DNA of 64,000 nucleotides from an uncultured archaeon (lineage in GTDB: Archaea; Thermoplasmatota; Thermoplasmata; Thermoplasmatales; Thermoplasmataceae), in NCBI GenBank assembly GCA_000965745.1, contig CP009479.1, forward strand, positions 248,001-312,000, given 5' to 3'. Positions 33,123 to 41,995 of this stretch are shown here, one piece after another (the stretch's first letter is position 1; each line of letters starts with the position of its first letter). A model generated the notes under the pieces. It saw only the letters and a program-made list of their open reading frames with translations, searched no databases and was not told where the DNA came from. The translations under genes and the position numbers were made by a program.

Positions 33123-33817
33123 CCCGTACCCTGCTGTGCACCTGCCGGGCCTGGAATATTTTCGAGGATGGCGAGGAATTCCTCCCTGCCTATCATGGAG
33201 AATTCCGTGAACGTGGATGAAAATTCCCTGATCAAGGATTGCACAAGCTTGCCCCTTTTTATATCCACATAGCCCATCACCGACGGGTCCAGCCCGCATG
33301 GGCTAATCCTGCTGAACCCTTCCAGCGGTTCAGGCGAGATGTTTATTGCTATGCCGTGGTACGATACATGCTTGTCGATCGCCATTCCAACAGAAGCCAC
33401 TTTCCTGTTCCCTTCCACGGTCCATATGCCTGGCTCCTCCCTGCCGATGTATGCCTCCACGCCATTCTTTCCCAGTGCGGATATAACAGCGTTTTCCACC
33501 TTCCTGACAAAAGCCCTCACGTCAACCTTTCCGTTCTCGGAGAGTTCGATTACAGGGTAGACTACAAGCTGTCCCGGCGAGTGGTATGTAACATCACCGC
33601 CCCTGCCTGTCCTCACAGGGTCTATTCCGGGCCAGTTCCCGGGGTCGCTCTTCCTGCCTATTGTGTAAACGGGCGGGTCGTGCTCAAGAAACAGTATGAC
33701 GTTTCCTATGGAGTTTTCCTTCCTCATCCCCACCAGCCTAAGCTGGAGATCGAGACATTCCCCGTATGGTATAGTTCCCAGATCAACTGCGTGATTTGAA
33801 GTGTAGCGATTTGCCAT
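33119..33817 (-). CDS. lipB: Octanoyl-ACP:protein octanoyltransferase (lipoate biosynthesis)
   Basis: LipB moves an octanoyl group onto the lipoyl-domain lysine before LipA inserts sulfur. Motifs: RTGRGGDVTYHSPGQLVVYP (family signature RGGxxTxHxPGQ), the active-site Lys in NRKVASVGMAI, SYHGIAINI, and the acyl-thioester Cys in SPCGLDPS. The 232 aa are normal for the family. It is the last gene of the lipoyl/2-oxoacid dehydrogenase operon and overlaps lpd by 35 bases. Confidence 0.95.
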   Translation of the reverse strand: MANRYTSNHAVDLGTIPYGECLDLQLRLVGMRKENSIGNVILFLEHDPPVYTIGRKSDPGNWPGIDPVRTGRGGDVTYHSPGQLVVYPVIELSENGKVDVRAFVRKVENAVISALGKNGVEAYIGREEPGIWTVEGNRKVASVGMAIDKHVSYHGIAINISPEPLEGFSRISPCGLDPSVMGYVDIKRGKLVQSLIREFSSTFTEFSMIGREEFLAILENIPGPAGAQQGTG

Positions 33818-35102
33818 AAGAGGCCTCTGCAGACTCTTTTACACCCTCTGAAATGGTTGGATGCGGGTGTATGGTGAGCCCTATATCCATGGCGAGCAGC
33901 CCCGATTCTATTGCAAGCGTGATCTCTGAAATCAGCTCGGACGAATGTGGTGCCACTATTCCCGCGCCCTTCACGTAGCCCTTCTCATCATAATAGATGC
34001 TGAAGTTCCCGAGCGAGTTGTTCATTCCAAGGGACCTTCCGTTGGCAGCTGCCGGGAATCTTGTGTGCTCCCCTTCGAACTTTCCGGTGTACGCTATCTC
34101 AGGGTCTGAGTAAATTACGTATGGCATGGCCCTGTAGTCCACTACCGTATCCTCTCCGGAAATGTTGTCAGCCACCACATCGGCTTCATAGAATGCCTTG
34201 TGGGCAAGCATGGGCCCCCCCGAAACGTCACCGATCGCGTACACGTTCGGAATGTTCGTCTTCTTTCTCCTGTCCGTCTTTATGAAGCGCCCGTCCATCT
34301 CCAGCTGGAGGTTCTCGAGGCCCAGGCCCTTCGTGTTCGGTACCCTTCCGACTGTCAGAAGAACCTTCTCCGACTCAATGGCTGTGCCATCCTCAAGTGA
34401 AACAGTATAATTCCCGCCTTTCCGGACACCGCTCACCCTGGCCGATGTCCTGATCTCAACGTTGAGTTCCCTCAGCCTCCTCTGGACCGGCCTGACAAGC
34501 TCATGTTCAACTTCCGGGAGAATGGACTGCATCATCTCAATTATGGTAACCTTCGTGCCGAGTTTGGCAAAGGCAGTCCCGAGCTCGATCCCTATGTATC
34601 CGCCCCCTATGATCACAAGGCTTTCAGGTATTTTCTTGATATCCAGTATTTCACGGTTGAAATCAACGCCCTCAAAGCCATCAAGCCTTATTGGGCTGGA
34701 TCCCGTTGCGATGACGAGGTTCTCACCCTCGAATACCTCGTCTCCGGCCTTCACATGCCTTGAGTCTGCAACGTAAGCCTCTCCCCTCACTACCTCAACG
34801 CCGTAGGATTTGCAGAGAGTCTCCACACCGGATGTCAGCTTGTTTATCATGGACCATTTCCAGTCCTGCCATGTGTTCATGTCAAGTGAGTAATTCAGAT
34901 CAACCCCGGGCATGTCCTTCAGGTAGCCTATGGAGTTTCCAAGCTCAATGAATGCCTTTGACGGGATGCACCCGTAATTCAGGCACTCACCCCCTATCTT
35001 GTCCTTCTCAATGAGCAGCACTTTCTTCCCTTTCTGGCCAAGCCTTATTGCTGTGGAATAACCACCCGGCCCGGCCCCGATTATTATTGCATCGTAAGAC
35101 AT
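33783..35102 (-). CDS. lpdA: Dihydrolipoyl dehydrogenase (E3)
   Basis: This flavoprotein reoxidises the dihydrolipoyl groups of E2 with NAD. The FAD site is AIIIGAGPGGYSTAIRLGQK at the N-terminus. The redox disulfide is GGECLNYGCIPSKAF, the NAD site VIIGGGYIGIELGTAFAKLG, and the second FAD contact NVYAIGDVSGGPMLAHKA. The C-terminal His-Glu pair appears as IHPHPTISEG. It lies 13 bases downstream of the E2 gene. Confidence 0.96.
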   Translation of the reverse strand: MSYDAIIIGAGPGGYSTAIRLGQKGKKVLLIEKDKIGGECLNYGCIPSKAFIELGNSIGYLKDMPGVDLNYSLDMNTWQDWKWSMINKLTSGVETLCKSYGVEVVRGEAYVADSRHVKAGDEVFEGENLVIATGSSPIRLDGFEGVDFNREILDIKKIPESLVIIGGGYIGIELGTAFAKLGTKVTIIEMMQSILPEVEHELVRPVQRRLRELNVEIRTSARVSGVRKGGNYTVSLEDGTAIESEKVLLTVGRVPNTKGLGLENLQLEMDGRFIKTDRRKKTNIPNVYAIGDVSGGPMLAHKAFYEADVVADNISGEDTVVDYRAMPYVIYSDPEIAYTGKFEGEHTRFPAAANGRSLGMNNSLGNFSIYYDEKGYVKGAGIVAPHSSELISEITLAIESGLLAMDIGLTIHPHPTISEGVKESAEASYGKSLHFKSRS

Positions 35103-35115
35103 CGGTTAACACATC

Positions 35116-36420
35116 CTATTGGGAGAGTATCAGGATAGGCTCCTCGAGCAGGCCCTTCAACCTCTTTATGAACCTCGCCGCCACTGCACCGTCCACGAGC
35201 CTGTGGTCGCAGGATAGCGAGAGGTACATCTTCTCCTTCTCGACACCGTCCTTCCCGATCTCGGTCAGAGTCCTGTGCACTCCGAGGATTGCAACTTCAG
35301 GGTAGTTGATTATCGGAGTTGACATTATTCCGGCGATTGAGCCCACGTTCGTCACTGTGAAGGTTGAGCCCTGGACCTCATCCAGCTTCAGCTTGTTCTC
35401 CCTTGCCCTCCCGGCAAGATCCGAAATTTCTGATGAAAGGGCTACCAGGCTCTTCCTGCCAACGCCCTTGGCGACAGCAACAGTAAGCCCGTCGGGAGTG
35501 TCTATTGCAACTCCGATGTTGTAGTATTTCTTCAGGATGTACCTGCGGTTCTCCTCATCGTAGGTTGCGTTCAGATAGGGAAAATCCTTCAGTGCCAGTG
35601 CGGCAGCCTTGACAAAGAACGGCGTGAACGTGACGGTAATGCCGTCGCGCTTCAGCTTTTCCACGTTTTCCCTGATGGGCCCGACGTTGATTTCCTCGAA
35701 TATTGTGAAGTGGGGTATGATCTGCTTTGATTTTGTCATTTTCTCGAAGATCAGCCTTCTGAGGCCTTTGGGCACCAGGATCTCCTCGTTTTCCGAAAGA
35801 GCTTCGGTTTCTGCGGGCTTACGGGCGGGAGCCTCCGGTTCGCTGACCGGGATTTTCTCTTCGGCCTTTGGCGCCTCTGCAGCTGCCGGCTCCTCCCTCG
35901 GCTGTTCCCGGGCGGCAGGCGGTGCGGGCGCTTCACCTTCAAGATCCTCGAGTGTGACGCGGCCGTTCGGCCCCGATCCTCTCATATCAGAGAGCCTTAT
36001 TCCCCTCTCCCTGGCGATTCTTCTCACAGCGGGTGATGCCAGGGGTATTCCGCCTGGTGACTCTTCCGGCTCCTCCACGGCTTCTGCCACTTGCGGGGGC
36101 GCGGGCTTCTCTTCCTCCTGCACTGGTGCCTGCTGCTCTTCTGCAGGGGCAGGCTCTTCAGGCTGCGGCTCCTCCGGCTCACCTTCAACCCGGATGTCGA
36201 GCAGGACCTTTCCAACTTCGACGATAGAGCCCTCTTCGTAGTATAACTTGCCGACAGTGCCGTCGACGGGCGAAGGTATATTCACCGTGACCTTGTCTGT
36301 CATTACCTCGACCATGTCCTGGTCCCTGCTTATGTGCTCACCGGACTGGACGTGCCACTTGACTATCTCCCCCTCGCTCACACCTTCTCCTATATCGGGT
36401 AGTTTAAAACTGTACAACAT
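35116..36420 (-). CDS. 2-Oxoacid dehydrogenase E2 (dihydrolipoamide acyltransferase)
   Basis: The core of the 2-oxoacid dehydrogenase complex. Domain order: one lipoyl domain (KLPDIGEGVSEGEIVKWHV, lipoyl Lys in VEVMTDKVTVNIPSP), a long Pro/Glu/Ala linker, an E1/E3-binding domain (ASPAVRRIARERGIRLSDM, GPNGRVTLEDLE), a second linker, and the catalytic domain (TPIINYPEVAILGVHR; SLSCDHRLVDGAVAARFI with active-site His and Asp). ATG at 36420 is preferred over one six bases earlier. The usual substrates for this archaeal type are branched-chain 2-oxoacids and pyruvate. Confidence 0.95.
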   Translation of the reverse strand: MLYSFKLPDIGEGVSEGEIVKWHVQSGEHISRDQDMVEVMTDKVTVNIPSPVDGTVGKLYYEEGSIVEVGKVLLDIRVEGEPEEPQPEEPAPAEEQQAPVQEEEKPAPPQVAEAVEEPEESPGGIPLASPAVRRIARERGIRLSDMRGSGPNGRVTLEDLEGEAPAPPAAREQPREEPAAAEAPKAEEKIPVSEPEAPARKPAETEALSENEEILVPKGLRRLIFEKMTKSKQIIPHFTIFEEINVGPIRENVEKLKRDGITVTFTPFFVKAAALALKDFPYLNATYDEENRRYILKKYYNIGVAIDTPDGLTVAVAKGVGRKSLVALSSEISDLAGRARENKLKLDEVQGSTFTVTNVGSIAGIMSTPIINYPEVAILGVHRTLTEIGKDGVEKEKMYLSLSCDHRLVDGAVAARFIKRLKGLLEEPILILSQ

Positions 36421-36422
36421 AA

Positions 36423-37397
36423 TCACCTGAATTCCAGCACTTTCTGCACTGCAGCCATAATCCTCTTCTCATTGGGAACATAGTACTCCTCCAGCCTGTA
36501 CGGGAATGGCGTGTCCGGCCCCGTAACTCTCAGAATCGGGGCATAAAGGTATTCAATCATCCTTTCCGAAATCAGCGCCGAGATCTCTGCTCCCATGCCG
36601 AGTGTCCTTGGCGCCTCATGGACGACAACAACCCTTCCGGTCTTCCTGACAGATTCCGTAATGGCATTGATATCAAGCGGCACGAGTGTGCGCAGGTCGA
36701 TTACATCTGCACTCACGCTGTTGTTGCTCACCGCCCTGGACACCAGGGGGACCATGGATCCGTATGTGATGATGGTGACATCATCGCCTTCGTGAACAAG
36801 ACTGGCCTTGCCCACCGGGATCTTGTAATCCTCCTCGGGAACCTCTGCCTTTGACGCCCTGTAGAGTTTTTTTGGCTCAAGGAAGATCACGGGGTCCGGA
36901 GAGTCGATAGCGGATGAGAGCATTCCCTTTGCGTCATATGGGTTTGAGGGTGTCATGACAACAAGCCCTGCCGTGTGCGCAAAGTATGTCTCACCGCTCT
37001 GTGAGTGGTAAAGCCCGCCCCTGATTCCTCCGCCGTAAGGCGTCCTCAGTACGAGGGGCGCGGTGATCAGGCCCGCTGTCCTGTACCTCAGCTTGGCCAT
37101 CTGGTTGATGATCTGGTCCATTGCCGTATAGATGAAATCCTGGAACTGTATCTCTGCTATCGGCTTGAGGCCGGATGATGCCATCCCAATTGCCATTCCC
37201 ACTATGCCGAGCTCCACGAGGGGAGTGTCAACCACCCTCTCCTCCCCGTATTTATCCAGTAGCCCGTCTGTTACTCTGAATACTCCTCCATCCTTTCCGA
37301 TATCTTCGCCGAGGAGTATGATTGAGTCGTCCTGTGACATCCTGAGGTCCATTGTGGAATTCAGGGACTGGACCATGTTCATTACCTTGGAACTCAT
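36423..37397 (-). CDS. 2-Oxoacid dehydrogenase E1 beta subunit
   Basis: The beta chain of the thiamine-dependent decarboxylase. Typical segments: EDIGKDGGVFRVTDGLLDKYG, DTPLVELGIVGMAIGMA, LVLRTPYGGGIRGGLYHSQS, and VIDLRTLVPLDINAI, with HEAPRTLGMGAEI near the C-terminus. The 324 aa are normal. The start overlaps the E1 alpha stop by 4 bases, so translation is coupled. The similarity is to the branched-chain/acetoin type of E1 beta. Confidence 0.95.
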   Translation of the reverse strand: MSSKVMNMVQSLNSTMDLRMSQDDSIILLGEDIGKDGGVFRVTDGLLDKYGEERVVDTPLVELGIVGMAIGMASSGLKPIAEIQFQDFIYTAMDQIINQMAKLRYRTAGLITAPLVLRTPYGGGIRGGLYHSQSGETYFAHTAGLVVMTPSNPYDAKGMLSSAIDSPDPVIFLEPKKLYRASKAEVPEEDYKIPVGKASLVHEGDDVTIITYGSMVPLVSRAVSNNSVSADVIDLRTLVPLDINAITESVRKTGRVVVVHEAPRTLGMGAEISALISERMIEYLYAPILRVTGPDTPFPYRLEEYYVPNEKRIMAAVQKVLEFR

Positions 37398-38407
37398 AGA
37401 ATCTCCCTCATCTGTTCCTCAAGATTCCACGTAAGCTCCGCGAGAACATCGTGGAACATCGTCTCAGGGTCCGGGGCAGGAATCTTCTCCCTCTCGTCGA
37501 ATTTCTGTTCAACTATCCTGACCGATTCCTCTTTTATCCTGCTGACAACGTTGTCGTTGATGAAGCCCATCTCCTTCAGGGTGTTTGCCGCAACCTCGAT
37601 GGGGTCCTTCTCTGATCCTTCCTGAACTTCGTCCGTCCTGTACTTGCTCGTGTCGTCGGATGTGGAGTGCGGGCCCATCCTGTAGCTCACAGCTTCGATA
37701 AGTGTCGGGCCGTTTCCTGCCCTTGCCTGCTCAACAGCTTCTGCCGTAACCTTGTATGTCTCTATGAAATCGTTCCCGTCCACCTTGACCCCACGCATTC
37801 CGTATGCGTCGGCCTTCTTCCATATCTCGGTTTTTGTCTGCTTTTCAACGGGGGTCGAAATGGCCCAGCCGTTGTTCTCGCACATAAAAACAATTGGGAG
37901 GTTGAAAACTGCAGCCATGTTCATGGCCGCGTGGAAATCAGGTGTCGATGAAGATCCTTCACCGAAGGTGGCAAAAACAATGTTTCCCTTCTTCCTGTAT
38001 TTAATTGCATAGGCGGCGCCAACCGCCAGTGGCAAATTGGTCGCAACCGGGCTCTGGATGGACATGAAGTTGTAATTCCTGGCGACAAAATGGCTTGGCA
38101 TCTGCCTTCCCTTCGCCAGATCGCTGCTGTTCCCGAAAACCTGGTCCAGCATTACCTCTATAGGCACCCCACGGTGTATCATCAGGGCAACATCGCGATA
38201 GTACTCGTATATGATGTCCTCCTTTGACAGAGCCATCGAGGCCCCTACCTGTGTAGCTTCCTGGCCTGTAGAAGGTGTGTAGAACCCTACACGTCCCTGC
38301 CTCTGCGCAGTTATCAACTTTCTGTCCAGGGTTCTGGAAAGAACCATTGCCCCGAAACCTCTTACATATTTCTCTCTTTGAGCCTGTTCATTAAGTTCCT
38401 CTACCAT
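37394..38407 (-). CDS. 2-Oxoacid dehydrogenase E1 alpha subunit
   Basis: The alpha chain that binds thiamine diphosphate. The ThDP motif runs from FATFGEGSSSTPDFHAAMNM to FMCENNGWAIST. Earlier signatures are GRVGFYTPSTGQEATQVG and YEYYRDVALMIHRG, and the phosphorylation-loop-like SYRMGPHSTSDDTSKYR follows. ATG at 38407 is chosen because GGAGG stands 7 bases before it; the frame runs on upstream through lipA sequence but that is not coding for this protein. It overlaps the end of lipA by 17 bases. Confidence 0.95.
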   Translation of the reverse strand: MVEELNEQAQREKYVRGFGAMVLSRTLDRKLITAQRQGRVGFYTPSTGQEATQVGASMALSKEDIIYEYYRDVALMIHRGVPIEVMLDQVFGNSSDLAKGRQMPSHFVARNYNFMSIQSPVATNLPLAVGAAYAIKYRKKGNIVFATFGEGSSSTPDFHAAMNMAAVFNLPIVFMCENNGWAISTPVEKQTKTEIWKKADAYGMRGVKVDGNDFIETYKVTAEAVEQARAGNGPTLIEAVSYRMGPHSTSDDTSKYRTDEVQEGSEKDPIEVAANTLKEMGFINDNVVSRIKEESVRIVEQKFDEREKIPAPDPETMFHDVLAELTWNLEEQMREIL

Positions 38408-39257
38408 TGTACAACCTCCTTTGAGCCCACGCTTCCGCCGCTTTGTAGGATGTCCTGACAAGCGGCCCTGAAGCCACAAAAGCAAATCCGATTCTGTAAG
38501 CCTCTCTTTCGAGATCGCTGAATCTTTCTGAAGATGAGTATTCAACAACTTCCAGCTGTTTCCTGGAAGGTCTGAGGTACTGGCCTATGGTGACTATGTC
38601 CACCCCGGCGTCCCTCATGTCCTGGAATGTTTCCGAAACCTCCTCGTCGGATTCACCAAGACCAAGCATTATTGATGACTTTGTGATCTGGTCCGGGTTC
38701 TTCTCCTTGATGTATCTGAGAACATCAAGGGACTGCCCATAGCCGGCTCTAGGGTCTCTTACCCGTGAAGTGAGCCTCCTTACTGTTTCAACGTTGTGTG
38801 CAAATACAGCAGGCTGCTCGCCGATAATCCTGTCAATGTGTTCCTTCTTTCCCTGGAAGTCCGGAGTAAGGACTTCAATGAGTGCGCCAGATTCCTTTGC
38901 CTTCCTTATCACCCTGGCAAAGTGTGATGCCCCCTGGTCCGGGAGATCATCCCTGTCCACCGAAGTTATGACTGCATAAGCCAGCCCCATGGCGCGTATT
39001 GATTCAAGGACCTTTTCCGGCTCCATCGCATCAAGAGGCCCCATTCCCCCGTGTGTAACTGAACAGAACCTGCATCCCCTTGAGCAGTTCCCGCCCATGA
39101 TCATGAATGTCGCGGTCCCGCTTTCCCAGCATTCCGCTATGTTCGGGCACCTGGCTTCCTCGCATACTGTATGGAGCGATCTGGACCTGAGCGTATCCTT
39201 TATCCTGAGGTAGTTCTCCCCACCCGGTATTTTCACCTTTACGTACTCAGGCCTCAC
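38391..39257 (-). CDS. lipA: Lipoyl synthase
   Basis: A radical-SAM enzyme that inserts two sulfurs into the octanoyl group. The auxiliary cluster Cys appear in CEEARCPNIAECWESG and the radical-SAM triad in CSRGCRFCSV (CX3CX2C). TSVDRDDLPDQGASHFA and SSIMLGLGESDEEV are further family segments. The start is GTG at 39257. It is the first gene of the operon; TATA-like tttagtatatc on the minus strand at about 39274-39284 is a plausible promoter. Confidence 0.96.
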   Translation of the reverse strand: MRPEYVKVKIPGGENYLRIKDTLRSRSLHTVCEEARCPNIAECWESGTATFMIMGGNCSRGCRFCSVTHGGMGPLDAMEPEKVLESIRAMGLAYAVITSVDRDDLPDQGASHFARVIRKAKESGALIEVLTPDFQGKKEHIDRIIGEQPAVFAHNVETVRRLTSRVRDPRAGYGQSLDVLRYIKEKNPDQITKSSIMLGLGESDEEVSETFQDMRDAGVDIVTIGQYLRPSRKQLEVVEYSSSERFSDLEREAYRIGFAFVASGPLVRTSYKAAEAWAQRRLYNGRGT

Positions 39258-39464
39258 GAACTAAAATGTGCAATAGATATACTAAATTATCGTTAGGTAT
39301 TCGGAATTCGAAAATCGAAATTAAGTCAAATGCCGTATTGCTGGTCATTTGCACGCACCAATCAGTGCCATGATACAGTGTAACATTACGTTTTTCACAA
39401 TCCTCTGCATACCGCACTGTGGATCAACTCTTAAGTACTTCTGACGAAATACCATCTGATCTCT

Positions 39465-40373
39465 ATGGACGAGAACTCAAAGGTATGGTATAACGGGAAG
39501 ATCATTCCGTATGGTGAGGCCAAGGTTCCGGTTCTCACACATTCGTTACAGTACGGCACGGGAATTTTCGAAGGAATAAGGGCATATGAGACCAAGGATG
39601 GCGCTGCGATCTTCAGGCTCGAGGAGCACATGAAGAGATTCATGAGAACTGCGCATATTTACTCCTACGATCTTGGATACGACCTGAAGGAGCTAATGGA
39701 AGCAGTCAAGACCGTGGTCAGGGAGAATGGGCTGAAATCATGCTACATCAGGCCGTTCGCATTCGTCGACGATGACAGGATCAACCTTGTAACCCATGGG
39801 AAGAAGATAAGCACCTTCATAGCTGCGCTTCCATTCACGACACTGTTTGACAAGGCAGACAAGGGAATAAGCTGCAAAGTATCGTCCTGGAGAAGGATAA
39901 ACTCGGACATACTCCCGATACAGGCAAAGGCCAGCGGGAACTACATAAACTCAATAGCTGCAGACCTTGATGCACACGCATCAGGCTTCGATGAAGCGAT
40001 ACTGCTGTCCCTGAACGGGTTCGTTGCCGAAGGTGCGGGAGAGAACATATTCCTGGTAGAGGACGGGGAGATAGTAACGCCCAGCAAGGAATCCGACATC
40101 CTGATAGGAATAACTAGGGATGCGATCATAAGGATAGCAAAATCCATGGACCTTACCGTGACAGAAAGGTTCGTCCACAGGGACGAGCTGTACTATGCGG
40201 ACGAGATATTCTTCGCAGGAACGGCAGCGGAAGTCACGCCCATAGTCAACGTTGACGGCGTGAAGGTCGGCAGTGGTTCAGTGGGCGAAATAACCGGAAA
40301 GATCAGGGAGGCTTTCTTCAAGGTCGTGAAGGGTGAAAGCTCACAGTTCAAGGACTGGCTGACTGTGGTCTGA
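39465..40373 (+). CDS. ilvE: Branched-chain amino-acid aminotransferase
   Basis: A fold-type IV PLP enzyme for the last step of leucine, isoleucine and valine synthesis. Motifs: VWYNGKIIPYGEAKVPVLTH, SLQYGTGIFEGIRAY, IRPFAFVDDD, the PLP Lys in IQAKASGNYINSIAA, DEAILLSLNGFVAEGAGENIF, and FFAGTAAEVTPIVNVDG. The 302 aa are normal. It is monocistronic. With the ilvBNC operon at 56.4 kb and the 2-oxoacid dehydrogenase operon next door, it links branched-chain synthesis and degradation. Confidence 0.95.
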   Translation: MDENSKVWYNGKIIPYGEAKVPVLTHSLQYGTGIFEGIRAYETKDGAAIFRLEEHMKRFMRTAHIYSYDLGYDLKELMEAVKTVVRENGLKSCYIRPFAFVDDDRINLVTHGKKISTFIAALPFTTLFDKADKGISCKVSSWRRINSDILPIQAKASGNYINSIAADLDAHASGFDEAILLSLNGFVAEGAGENIFLVEDGEIVTPSKESDILIGITRDAIIRIAKSMDLTVTERFVHRDELYYADEIFFAGTAAEVTPIVNVDGVKVGSGSVGEITGKIREAFFKVVKGESSQFKDWLTVV

Positions 40374-40376
40374 ACC

Positions 40377-40383
40377 TTTTTTT
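40377..40383 (+). terminator. T-run after ilvE
   Basis: Seven T, then aattttat, beginning 4 bases after the ilvE stop, between convergent genes. It is consistent with archaeal U-tract termination; no stem is seen. Confidence 0.5.
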
Positions 40384-40466
40384 AATTTTATACCCTATAC
40401 TCGATTTACCCCCTTTTTCTCCCGCAGTTGTGTATGTGCCCTGCTCCTTTTGTGGTAGCCGGGGGC

Positions 40467-41150
40467 CTACTGACTGGGCTTGAAATCCACGTAAAGGCTG
40501 TTTATTGAGTCCCAGAGCTTCGGGAACAGGTAGGAGTTGTAACGGTTTATGAGAAAATCAGTTGTCCCACCCTTCAAGCCTGCCGTCCTGTCCCCTATTA
40601 CTCCGAATACCAGGTACAGGTGGGCGATTGCGAACTCCTGAACGCGGTAGTCATACCACATCATCGCTTTCAGGAGGGCCTGCATATCATGGTGCCCCGT
40701 ATCATCGGGTTCCTCCTGCAGCAGCTTGGGTATCGTGAGCGAATACTTTGCAAGCCTTTTCTCAAACAGCGGCCATAAGCTCCTTGCGAGGCGTTCGGAT
40801 TCATGGTACCTGGGAGAGTCTGCAGTGCTCGCCCCTTCCCCGATTATCTTCCTTATCTTCAGGAAGTCATTTGGCCAGAGGCGCATCAGGAGCTCCTGAG
40901 ATTTCTGAGTCAGCCCGCCCCACAGGTTTGCGGCCTGCCCGAGCAGGTCAACTGCTTCCCAGACGTCACTCGCCTGCAGTTTTTCATTGATTCTCTTCAA
41001 CATCAGATTTATCCTGGTCCAGATGAATTCGGCCTCCTGCTGGACTCCCTGGAAATCGCGTTCCCCATCGCAGATCAGATCCTCCTCTTTTTTCTGAAAA
41101 GACAGCATCTTGTCAGCGCTCAGGTACCGTTCATAAGCTGTTTCTGCCAT
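40467..41150 (-). CDS. Tryptophan 2,3-dioxygenase-like protein
   Basis: A 227-aa all-helical protein whose layout follows the tryptophan 2,3-dioxygenase superfamily: EFIWTRINLMLKRINEKL, WEAVDLLGQAANLWGGL, LRLWPNDFLKIRKIIGEG-like (the L-x-P-x-D-F segment), SPRYHESERL (ligand region), AIAHLYLVFGVIGDRTAGLKGGTTD, and a final SYLFPKLWDSINSL. The His in AIAHLYLV is the best candidate heme ligand. It is shorter than classical TDO (about 270-400 aa). No kynurenine-pathway neighbours are present, so its substrate is uncertain. Confidence 0.7.
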   Translation of the reverse strand: MAETAYERYLSADKMLSFQKKEEDLICDGERDFQGVQQEAEFIWTRINLMLKRINEKLQASDVWEAVDLLGQAANLWGGLTQKSQELLMRLWPNDFLKIRKIIGEGASTADSPRYHESERLARSLWPLFEKRLAKYSLTIPKLLQEEPDDTGHHDMQALLKAMMWYDYRVQEFAIAHLYLVFGVIGDRTAGLKGGTTDFLINRYNSYLFPKLWDSINSLYVDFKPSQ

Positions 41151-41439
41151 AGAAAAATAACTGGTCAGTTTATATTAATATTATGTACAGACTTGCCACA
41201 GTCTCATCTTCTGAAAAATTTCCTGACTGGCCATGTTTAGCTGACCCCCCGGGGCACATTCCATGTATTCCAACGAAAAAGGTTGAGGTGATTTCAAAAC
41301 GGTCTTTTTTCCCTCCAACCCCATGTCATGCGCCAGTGGGCAGTACAGTCCCCCTCAGTTGCGAAGGGGCGGATTCAAGCCCGATGCCGGTCAGCGTGGA
41401 CAGCCCCTGGGAGTAAGCTCACCTATTTCCTGCAAATTT

Positions 41440-41901
41440 CTACTGCACTACCGAGTATATGTCAAGGGTCCCGGCGAAGTTGTGGTCGGGAACCTGTATA
41501 TTCACAGTAATGTGTGAAGTCTGGCCCGGATTCACGGTTACAGGTAGATTTGGATTTTCAGACACCACGTCAAAGCCGGATGCCTTCACGAAGATCGCTG
41601 TGACCCTGTGGGCCTTGCTGTCGTGGTTGTGGAACGCTATTGTGAAAGAAACTGTCTGCCCTCCCCCGTAGGTCTCATAATTGGCGGTAACGACCTGCAC
41701 CGCGCTGCCGAAGAAGTTGTCAGAAGTGCTGCCGTAACCGAGATGAAGTGTTATTGACGTTATATTCACCGTAACGCCTGTGTCAGAACCTGTAACAAGG
41801 TAAATGCCGGTTGAGACTGCCAGCGCAGCAACAACTGCAGCAGTAACAATGAGCTTGGCTTTCTTCACTGATTCAGGCTTCCCAACTTCAACAGGTTCCA
41901 T
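41440..41901 (-). CDS. Membrane-anchored extracellular beta-domain protein
   Basis: From ATG at 41901 the protein is 153 aa: a short cytoplasmic lead (MEPVEVGKPESVKKAK), one membrane helix (LIVTAAVVAALAVSTGIYLV), and an outside beta-sandwich (VNITSITLHLGYG, GGGQTVSFTIAFHNHDSKAH, NLPVTVNPGQTSHITVNIQV) resembling CARDB/DUF-type Ig-like modules. Its start faces the Fe-S oxidoreductase gene, which begins 95 bases away on the other strand. The function is not known. The stretch 41151-41439 to its left shows no gene. Confidence 0.6.
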   Translation of the reverse strand: MEPVEVGKPESVKKAKLIVTAAVVAALAVSTGIYLVTGSDTGVTVNITSITLHLGYGSTSDNFFGSAVQVVTANYETYGGGQTVSFTIAFHNHDSKAHRVTAIFVKASGFDVVSENPNLPVTVNPGQTSHITVNIQVPDHNFAGTLDIYSVVQ

Positions 41902-41995
41902 CAGTACATGTAGGATATTCCACATAGTAAAATTTTGCCGGGAATCCATCCCACAAAAATAATTAAAAGTAGAGATCATTTGCATTGGAGGCATT

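Noticed and set aside
38408-38548. Upstream extension of the E1 alpha gene
   Set aside because: It overlaps lipA in another frame, and the strong GGAGG site fixes the start at 38407.
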